From the NCBI RefSeq assembly GCF_008642295.1, contig NZ_CP029190.1, forward strand, positions 372,001-436,000: DNA of 64,000 nt, given 5' to 3'. This DNA is from Streptomyces venezuelae. GTDB lineage: Bacteria; Actinomycetota; Actinomycetes; Streptomycetales; Streptomycetaceae. A program made the translations under genes and the position numbers. Shown here one piece after another: positions 26,962 to 35,603 of the stretch. Numbering within the stretch: position 1 is the stretch's first letter; the number at the start of each line of letters is the position of its first letter. The notes beneath the pieces are model-generated. The model searched no databases and was not told where the DNA came from. It was given only the letters and a program-made list of their open reading frames with translations.

Positions 26962-27282
26962 TCACGGTGCGCGGCGGGTGCGGCGGGGGTTGCCGAGGGT
27001 GCGGGGGGTGAGCGGCAGCCCGGTGGCGGTGAGCGGGTCCGCGGGCGGCAGGCACAGATGCCGGCGGAGCTCGGCCAGGGCGGTGTGCAGGGGGGCGAGG
27101 ATCAGCGGGGCGCCGGGGTGGCTCTCGGCGAGGGCGTGGGCCGTGGTCTCGATGGCCTCGGCGGCGTCCTCGGCCGCCGCCCGGCTCCACCGGCCCGGCC
27201 CGGCCGCGTCGTAGAGGTGGCAGGCGGCCTCCGCCACGGCATCGGCCCGCTCCCCGACTCCCGGCGCGGCAGTGGTCGGCAT
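26962..27282 (-). CDS. Small hypothetical protein
   Basis: 106 residues from ATG 27282, preceded by GGAG 10 nt upstream; an ATG at 27297 is an alternative. The composition is helical and Ala-rich (VAEAACHLYDAAGPGRW...AIETTAHALAESH) with a conserved-looking LRRHLCLPP, ending in an Arg-rich tail. No family recognised and no membrane segment. It is divergent from the phosphotransferase gene, about 120 bp apart. G/C third-position bias supports coding, but it could still be spurious. Confidence 0.55.
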   Translation of the reverse strand: MPTTAAPGVGERADAVAEAACHLYDAAGPGRWSRAAAEDAAEAIETTAHALAESHPGAPLILAPLHTALAELRRHLCLPPADPLTATGLPLTPRTLGNPRRTRRAP

Positions 27283-27418
27283 CGGCAACAGCTCCATGCC
27301 AGGATCAACGACCGGCGGGCCCGGGCGTAATTCCCGACCGGGCGGGCGCGGCCCGTGCCAGCATCGGGCGGGGCCGGAATCGGCCGGAACCGGAACCGGA
27401 ATCGTGATCGCTGGGGGC

Positions 27419-28474
27419 GTGGTGAGTCGGTGGCGGGTGCCGTACGGGGCTGAACTGCGGGCGGAGTTGGGGGTTCCGGGTCCGGCGCGGCGGCTCGGGA
27501 GCAGTCCGCGGTCGCGGGTGTGGCGGGTGGAGCTGGCCCGCGGGCCGGTGGTACTGAAGCAGAGCGTAGGCGGGGCGGATGCCGGGCAGCGGTTCGCCCG
27601 CGAGGTGGCGGCACTACGGCTGGCGGGGCGGCGCGCGCCGGGCGTGGTGCCGGAGCTGCTGGCCGTGGATCCGGGCGCGCGGGTACTCGTACTGGAGCAT
27701 CTGGAGCACCGGCGGCCCGGCCCGGACTGGATCGTCGGGTACGCAGCGGCACTGGCCCGGCTGCATGCGGCGGGCCGGGCCGGTGACGTTGGGGTGCTGC
27801 CGCGCTGGAAGGGGCCGGGCGAGCACGATGTGGCCGCGTTCCTCGGGCTGGCGGAACGGTTGGGCGTACCCTGCCCGGCCGGGGTGCCGGAGGAGCTGGC
27901 CGGGCTGGTGCGGCGGCTGGCGGAGGCCCCGGAGAACGCGCTGCTGCACGGCGACCCCTGCCCGGGCAACGACCTGCACACCGGCGACGGGATCAGGTTC
28001 GTCGACTTCGAGCAGGCCTCGCTGGGCAGCGGGCTGGCCGAGCTCGCGTACCTCCGGATCGGCTTCCCCACCTGCTGGTGCGTGACGGCTGCCGCCGGCC
28101 CGCTGGCGGCGCGGGCGGAGGAGGCGTACCGGCGGGTGTGGCGGGCGGAGACCGGCGCCGGCGAAGTCGACGAGAGCGGCACCGGCCTTGCCGACGCCTG
28201 CGCGGGCTGGCTGGTGCGCGGGGACTCGCTGGTGCCGCGGGCCCGCCGGGAGGGTCCCGACCAGCTGGCGCGGATGGTGCGCAGGGACTGGACCTGGGGC
28301 ACGGCGACGGCCCGCCAGCGGCTGGTGCACCGGCTGGGCGTGGTCGCCGGGATGACCTCGGGCTCGCCGCTGCTCGGCGAGACCTCCGGCCTCTGTACGG
28401 CCCTGCGCGCCCGGATGCTGGACCGCTGGCCGGCGCTGCCGCCGGTGCCCGCCGACCGGCCGGGGACGTCTTAG
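27419..28474 (+). CDS. APH/choline-kinase family phosphotransferase
   Basis: About 351 residues. The catalytic loop LLHGDPCPGNDL and metal-binding FVDFEQAS match the aminoglycoside/choline kinase fold (HGDxxxxN ... DFE), and an N-lobe lysine is in PVVLKQ. Known members phosphorylate aminoglycosides, macrolides, choline or homoserine; the substrate here is not readable. Start choice is uncertain among GTGs at 27404, 27419 and 27422; the latter two follow GGGGG. It converges on the AEC permease gene across a 25-bp gap of CCCCGGTC repeats. Confidence 0.85.
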   Translation: MVSRWRVPYGAELRAELGVPGPARRLGSSPRSRVWRVELARGPVVLKQSVGGADAGQRFAREVAALRLAGRRAPGVVPELLAVDPGARVLVLEHLEHRRPGPDWIVGYAAALARLHAAGRAGDVGVLPRWKGPGEHDVAAFLGLAERLGVPCPAGVPEELAGLVRRLAEAPENALLHGDPCPGNDLHTGDGIRFVDFEQASLGSGLAELAYLRIGFPTCWCVTAAAGPLAARAEEAYRRVWRAETGAGEVDESGTGLADACAGWLVRGDSLVPRARREGPDQLARMVRRDWTWGTATARQRLVHRLGVVAGMTSGSPLLGETSGLCTALRARMLDRWPALPPVPADRPGTS

Positions 28475-28499
28475 CCCCGGTCGGCCCGGTCAGCCCCGG

Positions 28500-29471
28500 T
28501 CAGCCCCGGACGAGGGACGCCCAGTGCAGCCACAGGGGGAGCAGGAGCAGGGCGGCCACCGAGCTCTTGATCACCAGGGCGGCCGAGAGGTCCACGTCGA
28601 CCTCGTAGCGCTGGGCGAAGACGAACAGGTTCTGGGGGGTGGGCATGGCAGCGATCAGGACCAGATGGGCCAGCCGGTCGCCGGTGACCCCGAAGAGCCC
28701 CCCGCACACGGCCCAGGTGAGCAGCGGGAAGCCCAGGCACTTGAAGGCGATGATGGCCGCCTCCTCCGCCGTGGTGCCGCGCAGGTTCAGCCCCAGTCCG
28801 CCGAGGTGCAGGCCGAGGGCGAACAGCGCCACCGGGGAGGCGCTGTCCCCGACGAAGGCGAGACCGTCCAGGACCGTTCCGGGCACCGGCACGGTCAGCA
28901 GGTTGAGCAGCAGGCCCGCGTTGCAGGCCAGGACGAGCGGGGTGGCGAGGGAGGCGCCGACGGCCCGCACCACGGCGCGCAGCCCCCGCGCGGCCGTGTC
29001 CGGCCCGGTGCCCGGGTGCCGGCGGCCCAGTTCCATCACCGTGATGACGACCAGGGACAGCACGCAGACCTGGAAGAGCAGGACCGGGAACACCGGCGCC
29101 GCGGTCCCGAACACCGTGATGAACACGGGCACGGCGAAGTACGCCGTGTTGACCTGCACCGAGGCCATGATCCGCAGGGCCGCCGCGCGGGGGCCGGGGC
29201 GGCCGAGCAGCCGGGCCGCCAGGCCGACCACGAGGACGGCCACCCCTGCGGCGGTCGCATAGCCGAGGACCGGCCGCCACCGGAACAGTGCGCCCAGATC
29301 GCTCGCGTAGATGCTGCCGAACAGGTAACAAGGGACGGCGAACAGGAAGGCGTAGTCGGCGAAGGCCTTGGAGGTGTCGGCCGGGACCACCTTGCGGCGG
29401 GCGAGCACCACTCCCCCGCCGAAGGCCAGGAGCACCGGTATGAGCTTGTCCAACGTCGCCGCCGTCCCCAC
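28500..29471 (-). CDS. AEC (auxin efflux carrier) family permease
   Basis: 323 residues with 9-10 hydrophobic helices distributed through the protein. The helix-break motif ASVQVNTAYFAVPVF and the mirrored AMPTPQNLFVFAQ are typical of AEC/BASS-like transporters. Members export or import organic acids or amino-acid derivatives. The start is GTG 29471. It is divergent from the RpiR regulator (~145 bp), which could control it, though no shared operator is obvious in the gap. Confidence 0.87.
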   Translation of the reverse strand: MGTAATLDKLIPVLLAFGGGVVLARRKVVPADTSKAFADYAFLFAVPCYLFGSIYASDLGALFRWRPVLGYATAAGVAVLVVGLAARLLGRPGPRAAALRIMASVQVNTAYFAVPVFITVFGTAAPVFPVLLFQVCVLSLVVITVMELGRRHPGTGPDTAARGLRAVVRAVGASLATPLVLACNAGLLLNLLTVPVPGTVLDGLAFVGDSASPVALFALGLHLGGLGLNLRGTTAEEAAIIAFKCLGFPLLTWAVCGGLFGVTGDRLAHLVLIAAMPTPQNLFVFAQRYEVDVDLSAALVIKSSVAALLLLPLWLHWASLVRG

Positions 29472-29617
29472 CCGTTCCGTCCCCGCCCTCCCGGCCGCCG
29501 TCCGGCAGGCCGTCCCGGCTGCCGCAGTCCGGACCCTACGCGGGCGCGGTCAAAGATCGTCAAGGCCGGGTGGTGAGCTATGTTGGAAGCGAGTCGCAGG
29601 GAGAAGGAGGCACGACG

Positions 29618-30535
29618 GTGCCATCGGGGCAGCGGGCACGCGCGCAGGCCGCGGCGATCACACCCGGCGGCCAGGCGCCGGAACACGAACGCGCCCCGGC
29701 GGACCGGGTGCGGGCCCTGTTCAACGGTCACCGGCTCTCCCCCGGCCAGCGGCGTATCGCCCAGTACCTGATCGACCACCTCACCGAGGCGGCCTTCCTG
29801 TCGATCACGGAGCTCGCCGAGCGGGTCGGGGTGAGCCAGCCCTCGGTGACCCGGTTCGCCACCGCGCTCGGGTTCAGCGGCTATCCGGCGCTGCGGGACA
29901 TGCTCCAGCCGATCGCGCTGAGCGCGGTGGCCGGGACGCCGGAGAGCAGCAAGGAGATCCGCCGCAATGCCCTGCAGGCGGCCGTGGACGCCGAGATCGC
30001 CAATCTGGAGAACGTCCGCCGGCTGCTCGCGGACACCGACCAGGTGCTGGACCTCGGCCGCGAGCTGGCCCGGTCGGTGCCGCTGACGGTGCTCGGCCTG
30101 CGGATCTCGGTATCGCTGGCGCACTACTTCGCCTATGCCGCCCGGCGCATCCATCCCGATGTACGCCTGATCACCGAGGGCGGCAGCGTGGCCTACGACA
30201 CGCTGATGCAGGCCCGGGCGGCGGGCGGAACCTGGGTGCTGGCCTTCGCCATGCCCCGGCACTCCAAGGAGACCCTGGCGGCCGTGCAGGCCGCGCGGAG
30301 CGCCGGGCTGCGGGTGGCGCTGATCACGGATCTCACCCTGGGGCCGCTGGTGGACGAGGTGGACGTGGCGCTGACCGCCGGAACCGGATCACGGCTGGTT
30401 TTCGACTCCTATGCGGCGCCGGGGATCCTGTCCGCGGCCGTGCTCCAGGCCATGGCGGATGCGGACCCGGAACGGACGCAGGCCCGGCTCGAGGGCTATG
30501 AGCAGGTCGCCGAGCAGCACGGTTTCTTTCTCTGA
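29618..30535 (+). CDS. MurR/RpiR family transcriptional regulator
   Basis: 305 residues from GTG 29618, chosen for the upstream GGAGAAGGAGG; an in-frame GTG at 29570 is less likely. The N-terminal HTH_6 domain (residues ~35-105: FLSITELAERVGVSQPSVTRFATALGF) precedes a SIS phosphosugar-binding domain (~130-265). Such regulators sense phosphosugars and control sugar or amino-sugar catabolism. A palindrome ATGAAA-TT-TTTCAT lies 73 bp after the stop and may be an operator. Neighbouring genes do not reveal the sugar. Confidence 0.9.
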   Translation: MPSGQRARAQAAAITPGGQAPEHERAPADRVRALFNGHRLSPGQRRIAQYLIDHLTEAAFLSITELAERVGVSQPSVTRFATALGFSGYPALRDMLQPIALSAVAGTPESSKEIRRNALQAAVDAEIANLENVRRLLADTDQVLDLGRELARSVPLTVLGLRISVSLAHYFAYAARRIHPDVRLITEGGSVAYDTLMQARAAGGTWVLAFAMPRHSKETLAAVQAARSAGLRVALITDLTLGPLVDEVDVALTAGTGSRLVFDSYAAPGILSAAVLQAMADADPERTQARLEGYEQVAEQHGFFL

Positions 30536-30607
30536 GGGCGGTTCCGCACCGGTTTTTCCGTCCCTCCCGGCCCGTTCCGACCGAGGATATTCAGCACCGC
30601 ACCAGGC

Positions 30608-30621
30608 ATGAAATTTTTCAT
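30608..30621. promoter_or_regulatory. AT-rich palindrome, candidate RpiR operator
   Basis: ATGAAATTTTTCAT is a 6-bp-arm palindrome in an unusually AT-rich patch, followed by GGTATATATG, in an otherwise very GC-rich region. RpiR/MurR family sites often have a TGAAA...TTTCA form. It lies between the regulator and the 123-residue downstream gene. Assignment to the adjacent regulator is inference. Confidence 0.5.
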
Positions 30622-30819
30622 ACCCTTGCCTACTCGACGGTATATATGTTTACTTCAGGCCACACGGACCACACAGGCCGGCGTTCCTCCTCCTCGCGTC
30701 GGCTGTTCATGCGCCAGTCGGGCCCTCACATCCCGGACGGCGCCGGCGGCCTCGGTCAACCCCTGGGCCGAGGCCGCCACCCCCTCTCGACCGTTCGACC
30801 TCCTTCGGAAGCGACGAGA

Positions 30820-31191
30820 ATGCCTCAGACCGCACAGACGGCACGTATCACGCTCAGCCCGGACTGGCCGCATCAGGTGAAGGCCCCCGGAACGCACGAC
30901 TGGGAGCGCTCGGCCGCCCGCTGGCTGCGGGATCTGCTGCCCGCCCGCTACTCCGGCTACTCGACCCTCACCCGCCACCCGGTCCTGCTCGCCCGGCACG
31001 CCCAGCTCCAGGTGCAGCACGAGATCCGCGCGGTCCGCGTGGCCCTGCACACCAGCCGGCAGGAGCTACCGGCGCTGGGGGTCGCCGAAGCCGTGATCGA
31101 GAATGCGATCCGGATGTACGCGGTCGAGGTCGAGCAGCTGAACCGGCTGGCCCGCGGCATACGACTGGTCGGCGAGGCGCTCCAGCGCTGA
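30820..31191 (+). CDS. Small conserved-looking hypothetical protein
   Basis: 123 residues from ATG 30820, preceded by GGAAGCGACGAG. The frame is open from 30646, but the upstream part has irregular composition and no Shine-Dalgarno. The protein is soluble and mainly helical (WERSAARWLRDLLP..., then a long helix from LLARHAQLQVQHEI to ALQR). No family recognised with certainty; similar small proteins of unknown function are common in Streptomyces. It has a 284-bp upstream region containing the AT-rich palindrome. Confidence 0.7.
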   Translation: MPQTAQTARITLSPDWPHQVKAPGTHDWERSAARWLRDLLPARYSGYSTLTRHPVLLARHAQLQVQHEIRAVRVALHTSRQELPALGVAEAVIENAIRMYAVEVEQLNRLARGIRLVGEALQR

Positions 31192-31216
31192 TCCGGCCGC
31201 CGGAGCGCCCCACGGG

Positions 31217-32872
31217 TCAGAACCGGCTGGATCCGGCCACGGGGAACCGCTGCGCTTCGGGCGTGAGCAGCCCCTCGCGGCGGTCCGCACCCGGTGTGGT
31301 CCGGCAGGTCACATCGGCGGCGGGCAGCCGGCCGGTGGCCAGATAGGTGTTGACCGGGGCGTTCGCGCAGGAGGCGGGGTCCACCAGGTAGACGCCGTGG
31401 CCCTCACCGCCGGCCGCCAGCACCATCCGGGAGCCCTTGAGCGCGCGGTGCAGGCCCTGGCCGCTGACCAGCGGGGTCTGCGAGTCCCATTCGTTCTGCA
31501 CGGTCAGCACCGGGGCCGCGGTCTTCATCGGGGTGGCCGGCTCCACCGGCCGCTGCCAGAACGCGCACGGCGTGATGTTGGAGGCGAAGTCCCCGTACAG
31601 CGGGTACTTCTTCTTGTCCCGCGCCGCATCCCGGGCGTACTGCTCGGGGGAGCGCGGCCAGGCGCCCGTGTCACCGCAGACCACGGCCCAGAAGACGGCC
31701 ATGCCGTTGTCGGGGGCCGGTCCCGAGGCGGGTCCCTGGACCGGTGTGGGAGCCGGTCCGGGAACCGGTCCGGAGGCGGTTCCAGGTGCCACCGCGGAGG
31801 CCGCTGCGGACGCCGGCTTGGGGGCCGGCGTCCGCAGCAGGTCGGGCACGGGCAGGGTGCCCGGCCTGCCCTCGGCCGCCGCCTTCAGGTCGGCCACGGC
31901 CCGAGCCGCCGTCTCCGGGTAGAAGAAGATCCCCCGGCCGGCCCGGATGTCGTCGCCGGTCAGCTTCTGCCCCGCATAGTCGATCGGCTCCCGGTCCGCC
32001 CGGGCCACCAGGCCCCAGAACGTCCCGGACACCGCCTGCGGGGTGTTCCCGAGGTGGAACTCGCCGTCGCGCTCCGCCGTCCACCGGGTCCAGCGGGCGA
32101 AGGCCGGCTCGGCCTCGGTGGCCCACACCTGGATCATGCCGCGCCAGATGCGCTGCGGGTCCACCCCGCTGTCGAGCACGAAGCGGTCGGTGCGGTGCGG
32201 GAACATCTGCGTGTAGACGGCGCCGAGGTAGGTCCCGTAGGAGTATCCGAGGTAGGAGATCTTCCGCTCGCCCAGCACCGCGCGGATGGCGTCCATGTCA
32301 CGGGCGGTGTTCCGGGTGGTGATGTGCGGGAGTACCGCACCGGCCTTGGCACGGCACTTGTCCGTGACGGTGCGCGCCCAGGCCACGTCGGACCGGTGGG
32401 TCTCCGGCCGGTACGGCCGGTCGAAGTTCTGCTCGGCCTCGCTCAGTCCGCAGCTGATCGGGCTGCTGGCGCCGACCCCGCGTGGGTCGAAGCCGATGAG
32501 GTCGTACCGGTCGCGCACCTCCTTGGGCATCGCCTCGTGCATCATCAGCGGCAGGTCGAGCCCCGCACCGCCCGGGCCGCCCGGATTGAGCAGCAGCACC
32601 CCGTGCCGCCGGTCCGGGTTCTCGCTCTTGATCCGGGAGACGGCGAGGTCGATGGTGCGGCCCCGGGGGCGCTGGTAGTCGAGCGGGACCTTGACGGTGG
32701 CGCATTCGTAGGCCGCCGGCTGGTCGTCACTACAGCGGTGCCAGGCGGGCGGGCGCTGCGGGCGGTAGGCCTCCGCCGGATCGGCGGAGGCCTGGGTCGC
32801 GGAGAGCAGCGGAACGGTGGTGGCGGCGAGGCCGGCGGCGGCGAACAGGGTGCCGAGGCGTTTCAGGCGCAC
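31217..32872 (-). CDS. Secreted alpha/beta-hydrolase (tripeptidyl aminopeptidase type, S33)
   Basis: 551 residues from GTG 32872, after GGAAAGGGAA. A Sec signal (residues 1-31, ending ASADP) is followed by the oxyanion segment NPGGPGGAG, nucleophile elbow GYSYGTY (Ser), Asp in NEWDSQTP and His in GEGHGVY, the full catalytic triad of S33 SlpD/SlpE-like exported aminopeptidases. A Pro/Gly/Ala-rich insertion of ~40 residues (around 345-385, PGPAPTPVQGPASGPAPD) interrupts the region before the C-terminal half and looks like repeat expansion. It probably trims tripeptides from extracellular peptides. Confidence 0.88.
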   Translation of the reverse strand: MRLKRLGTLFAAAGLAATTVPLLSATQASADPAEAYRPQRPPAWHRCSDDQPAAYECATVKVPLDYQRPRGRTIDLAVSRIKSENPDRRHGVLLLNPGGPGGAGLDLPLMMHEAMPKEVRDRYDLIGFDPRGVGASSPISCGLSEAEQNFDRPYRPETHRSDVAWARTVTDKCRAKAGAVLPHITTRNTARDMDAIRAVLGERKISYLGYSYGTYLGAVYTQMFPHRTDRFVLDSGVDPQRIWRGMIQVWATEAEPAFARWTRWTAERDGEFHLGNTPQAVSGTFWGLVARADREPIDYAGQKLTGDDIRAGRGIFFYPETAARAVADLKAAAEGRPGTLPVPDLLRTPAPKPASAAASAVAPGTASGPVPGPAPTPVQGPASGPAPDNGMAVFWAVVCGDTGAWPRSPEQYARDAARDKKKYPLYGDFASNITPCAFWQRPVEPATPMKTAAPVLTVQNEWDSQTPLVSGQGLHRALKGSRMVLAAGGEGHGVYLVDPASCANAPVNTYLATGRLPAADVTCRTTPGADRREGLLTPEAQRFPVAGSSRF

Positions 32873-33039
32873 GAAGTTCCCTTTCCTTCCCTGGAGTTGG
32901 GTCCGCGCCTCACCCTGTTGCACCCGGCGTCCGGGCGAATCATTCCGGAGGGTCGATCCGTGTACTCCTCACGAACGACCCCAAATCCGGACGACTGGCC
33001 GACACGCCGACGGCACACCGACGCCCCCCGGGCACGACA

Positions 33040-33072
33040 ACACCCCCGGTCCGCGGGCGGGTCCGGGGGTGT
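33040..33072 (-). terminator. Hairpin terminator after DUF350 gene
   Basis: 10-bp arms ACACCCCCGG / CCGGGGGTGT with a 13-nt loop, just downstream of the minus-strand DUF350 gene and upstream of the hydrolase promoter. Confidence 0.65.
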
Positions 33073-33108
33073 GCGGTGTGGCGGTGTGCGGTGCGTGCCG
33101 CAGCGCCG

Positions 33109-33531
33109 TCAGGCGATGGAGGCCGAGACGATGGCCGCGACCGCGATGTTGCAGGAGGCCGTCACCCAGACCGCGGGGTGCGGCTGCGGGTCGACCACTA
33201 TGGCGCCGAGCTTGCCGGGGGTCACCAGGTCCACGACCAGGAAGGCCACGGCCATCAGGACGAGGCCGAGGATGCCGAAGGCGGCCGTGGAGGCCAGGCC
33301 CTTGCCGAAGTCGTCGTAGGTGGTCCAGATGGAGGTGAAGACGATGCCGCCGATGCCGATCAGCGCCGAGCTCAGCATGACGGCCGCGTTCCGGTTGCGG
33401 TCCTCCCAGATCTGCCGGCCGAGCTTCCCGGGCGTCAGCACGTCCACCAGGACGATGCCGAGGATCAGCAGCACCAGGCCGAGGGCACCGTAGGCAGAGG
33501 TGCGGCCAAGTCCGTTGATGATGTCGCTCAT
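33109..33531 (-). CDS. DUF350 (YjfL-type) membrane protein
   Basis: 140 residues with four predicted helices in two repeats. The repeats share a motif: VLVDVLTPGKLGRQI in the first half and LVVDLVTPGKLGAIV in the second, an internal duplication typical of DUF350. The family is often encoded beside ATP-grasp amide ligases of the glutathionylspermidine-synthase type; here the divergent neighbour, 94 bp away, is a GNAT/ATP-grasp fusion. Function unknown, membrane-located. Confidence 0.88.
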   Translation of the reverse strand: MSDIINGLGRTSAYGALGLVLLILGIVLVDVLTPGKLGRQIWEDRNRNAAVMLSSALIGIGGIVFTSIWTTYDDFGKGLASTAAFGILGLVLMAVAFLVVDLVTPGKLGAIVVDPQPHPAVWVTASCNIAVAAIVSASIA

Positions 33532-33625
33532 TGAGAAGCCTGTCTCCGGAGGTGGTGGGGCGGGTGAGGATGGGAAGCTGAATCTATCGCACGGATGGCG
33601 TAAAGCCGATGGCCGGGGAGGGTGC

Positions 33626-35482
33626 ATGGTGCGGATCCGGGGGGCGCGGGCGGCGGAGGCCGAGGCATTGTCTGCGCTGGTCATGCGCTCGAAGGCGCAC
33701 TGGGGGTACGACCCGGCCTTCCTGGCCGCCTGCGCCGGGGAGCTGCGGATCCGCGCCGAGGACACCGAAGCCCGGCGGATCACCGTCGCCGAGGCCCCGG
33801 ACGGGGCCGTGCTGGGAGTGGCCTCGCTGGAGGGCGGCCCCGCTGAGGCCGTGCTCGGACTGCTGTTCGTGGCACCGGAGGCGCTCGGCCGGGGGGTGGG
33901 GCGGGCCCTGTACCGGGAAGTGCTGCGGCGGGCGCGGGAGCTCGGCATCGAACGGCTGGTGATCGATGCCGACCCGCATGCGGTGGGCTTCTACCGGGCC
34001 ATGGGCGCGGTGTGCGAGAAGGACCCGGGGCCGGGGGTGCCAGTGGCCGATACCTCGGGCGGACTCGTCCGGTTTTCGGTGGAGTTGCCCCGTCCGGCGG
34101 ATTGGGTGGCGGCCTGGACCGGTGGCCGGCCGGCCGTGCACGTGGGCAATGTCGCCGAGTTCAACGCGCAGTTCCGGGACTCCTCACTGGACCCGGTCCA
34201 GAGCGCCGCGCACCACTACGCCTGCCTGGCCGCCTTCTACAGCCCGCTCCCGGCCGCGCTGGTACTCCCCCGGCCGGCCCCGCCCGGCTGGCTGGAGCTG
34301 CTGGCCCGGCGGCTGGACTGGCCGGCGGTGGAGCTGTACGACGGGGTGGCGGTACCGGGTGCGGGTGCGGACCCCGGGACGGGCGCGGGTGCGGCGGGCG
34401 GCGGGCCCGAGGTGTCGGCGGCCGTGCTGGCCCGGCCGGCGCTGGCCGGGCGGCTGCACGCGCTCGGGCTGCCGCTCGTACCGTGGGGGCAGACCGAGGC
34501 GTTCGGCCGGCTGTCCGGGCGCCCGCTGCCCGCGGGCGCGCTGCGCCACGAGTCCAAGGCGGCCTCCCACCGGCTGTTCTGCGATCTGGCCGGGACCGGC
34601 CGGCACCCGCAGATCGCGGTACCGGCCCAGTGGTACGCGCGGACCAGGGGGGCGGCGGCCCGGCTGCTGGCGCGGCGGGCCCGGGCCGGGCTGACCACGG
34701 TGCTGAAGTCGGAACACGGGGTCGGCGGCTCCGGGACCCTGGTGGTGACCGCCCGGCAGGTCCGGGAGTCGGGCGGAGCGCGGGCCATGCTGCGGCGGCT
34801 GCCGCGCGGCCCGCAGCTGGTCGAGGAGTACGTGGAGCACGCGGAGGACGCGGAGGACGCAGCGAGCCGGACCGACGGTGCTGCCGGGACGGTACGGGAC
34901 CTGACGTACGACGGGTTCGTGGACGGGGAGGGCCGGGTGTGGGAGGCCGGGGCGGCGGTGATGGAGGTGGCGGGCACCGGGTACGCGGGGGCGACGGTGG
35001 GCCCCGGGGTGGTGCCGCCGGCCGTCGAGGGCCCGCTGCTCCGGTTCGGCCGGGCGGTGGGCGCCGAGCTGGCGGCGGCCGGGTACCGCGGCTGGTTCGA
35101 CGTGGACTTCGTGGCGGACGGGGCGGGGCTGCTGGCACCGACCGAGACCAACCTGCGGCTGACCGGTCCGTCGATCGCGTTCATGGCCGCGGCCCGGCTG
35201 GACGAGGTACGCGGCGGCCGGCACCTGGTGCGGATCATGGACCGGGTGGAACTCGGCGCGCGGCTCCCGGACGCCCAGCTGACCGGGTTCCTCCGTGACC
35301 TGGACCGGGGGTGCGCGGAGCTCGGCGCGGTGTTCCTGCCGGCCATCCCGACCGCGGCGTTCGAGCCGGCTCCCTTCCTGGGCGTGCTGGTGGCCGCGCA
35401 CACCGCTGCGGCGCTGGACGCGGCGGCGGAACTGGTCCGCGAGGAAGCCCGGCTGCTGGGAGCGATGTTCGAGGCGGAATGA
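33626..35482 (+). CDS. GNAT acetyltransferase-ATP-grasp ligase fusion
   Basis: 618 residues from ATG 33626, preceded by GGGGAGGG. Residues ~1-145 are a GNAT domain (acetyl-CoA loop GLLFVAPEALGRGVGRAL; terminal IDADPHAVGFYRAMGAV). The remainder is an ATP-grasp-type region: pre-domain with a GQTEAFGRL segment, then TTVLKSEHGVGGSGTLVVT as the ATP lysine and Gly-rich loop, VEEYVEH, and the metal-site signature FDVDFVAD...PTETNLRLTG. Such E-x-N-x-R-x-TG signatures occur in amide-bond-forming peptide ligases. The fusion suggests ligation of an amino compound plus N-acylation of substrate or product. Divergent from DUF350. Confidence 0.82.
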   Translation: MVRIRGARAAEAEALSALVMRSKAHWGYDPAFLAACAGELRIRAEDTEARRITVAEAPDGAVLGVASLEGGPAEAVLGLLFVAPEALGRGVGRALYREVLRRARELGIERLVIDADPHAVGFYRAMGAVCEKDPGPGVPVADTSGGLVRFSVELPRPADWVAAWTGGRPAVHVGNVAEFNAQFRDSSLDPVQSAAHHYACLAAFYSPLPAALVLPRPAPPGWLELLARRLDWPAVELYDGVAVPGAGADPGTGAGAAGGGPEVSAAVLARPALAGRLHALGLPLVPWGQTEAFGRLSGRPLPAGALRHESKAASHRLFCDLAGTGRHPQIAVPAQWYARTRGAAARLLARRARAGLTTVLKSEHGVGGSGTLVVTARQVRESGGARAMLRRLPRGPQLVEEYVEHAEDAEDAASRTDGAAGTVRDLTYDGFVDGEGRVWEAGAAVMEVAGTGYAGATVGPGVVPPAVEGPLLRFGRAVGAELAAAGYRGWFDVDFVADGAGLLAPTETNLRLTGPSIAFMAAARLDEVRGGRHLVRIMDRVELGARLPDAQLTGFLRDLDRGCAELGAVFLPAIPTAAFEPAPFLGVLVAAHTAAALDAAAELVREEARLLGAMFEAE

Positions 35483-35603
35483 CCGGGACCGGGCGGGTCC
35501 GAACGTCCTGAAGTGAATCGTGGGAGGGCCGACCGCGCTGCCAGGATGGGCTGGTTGATCCTTTGGCCAAGGGCTGACCGCCCATGACGGACAGGAATCA
35601 CCC

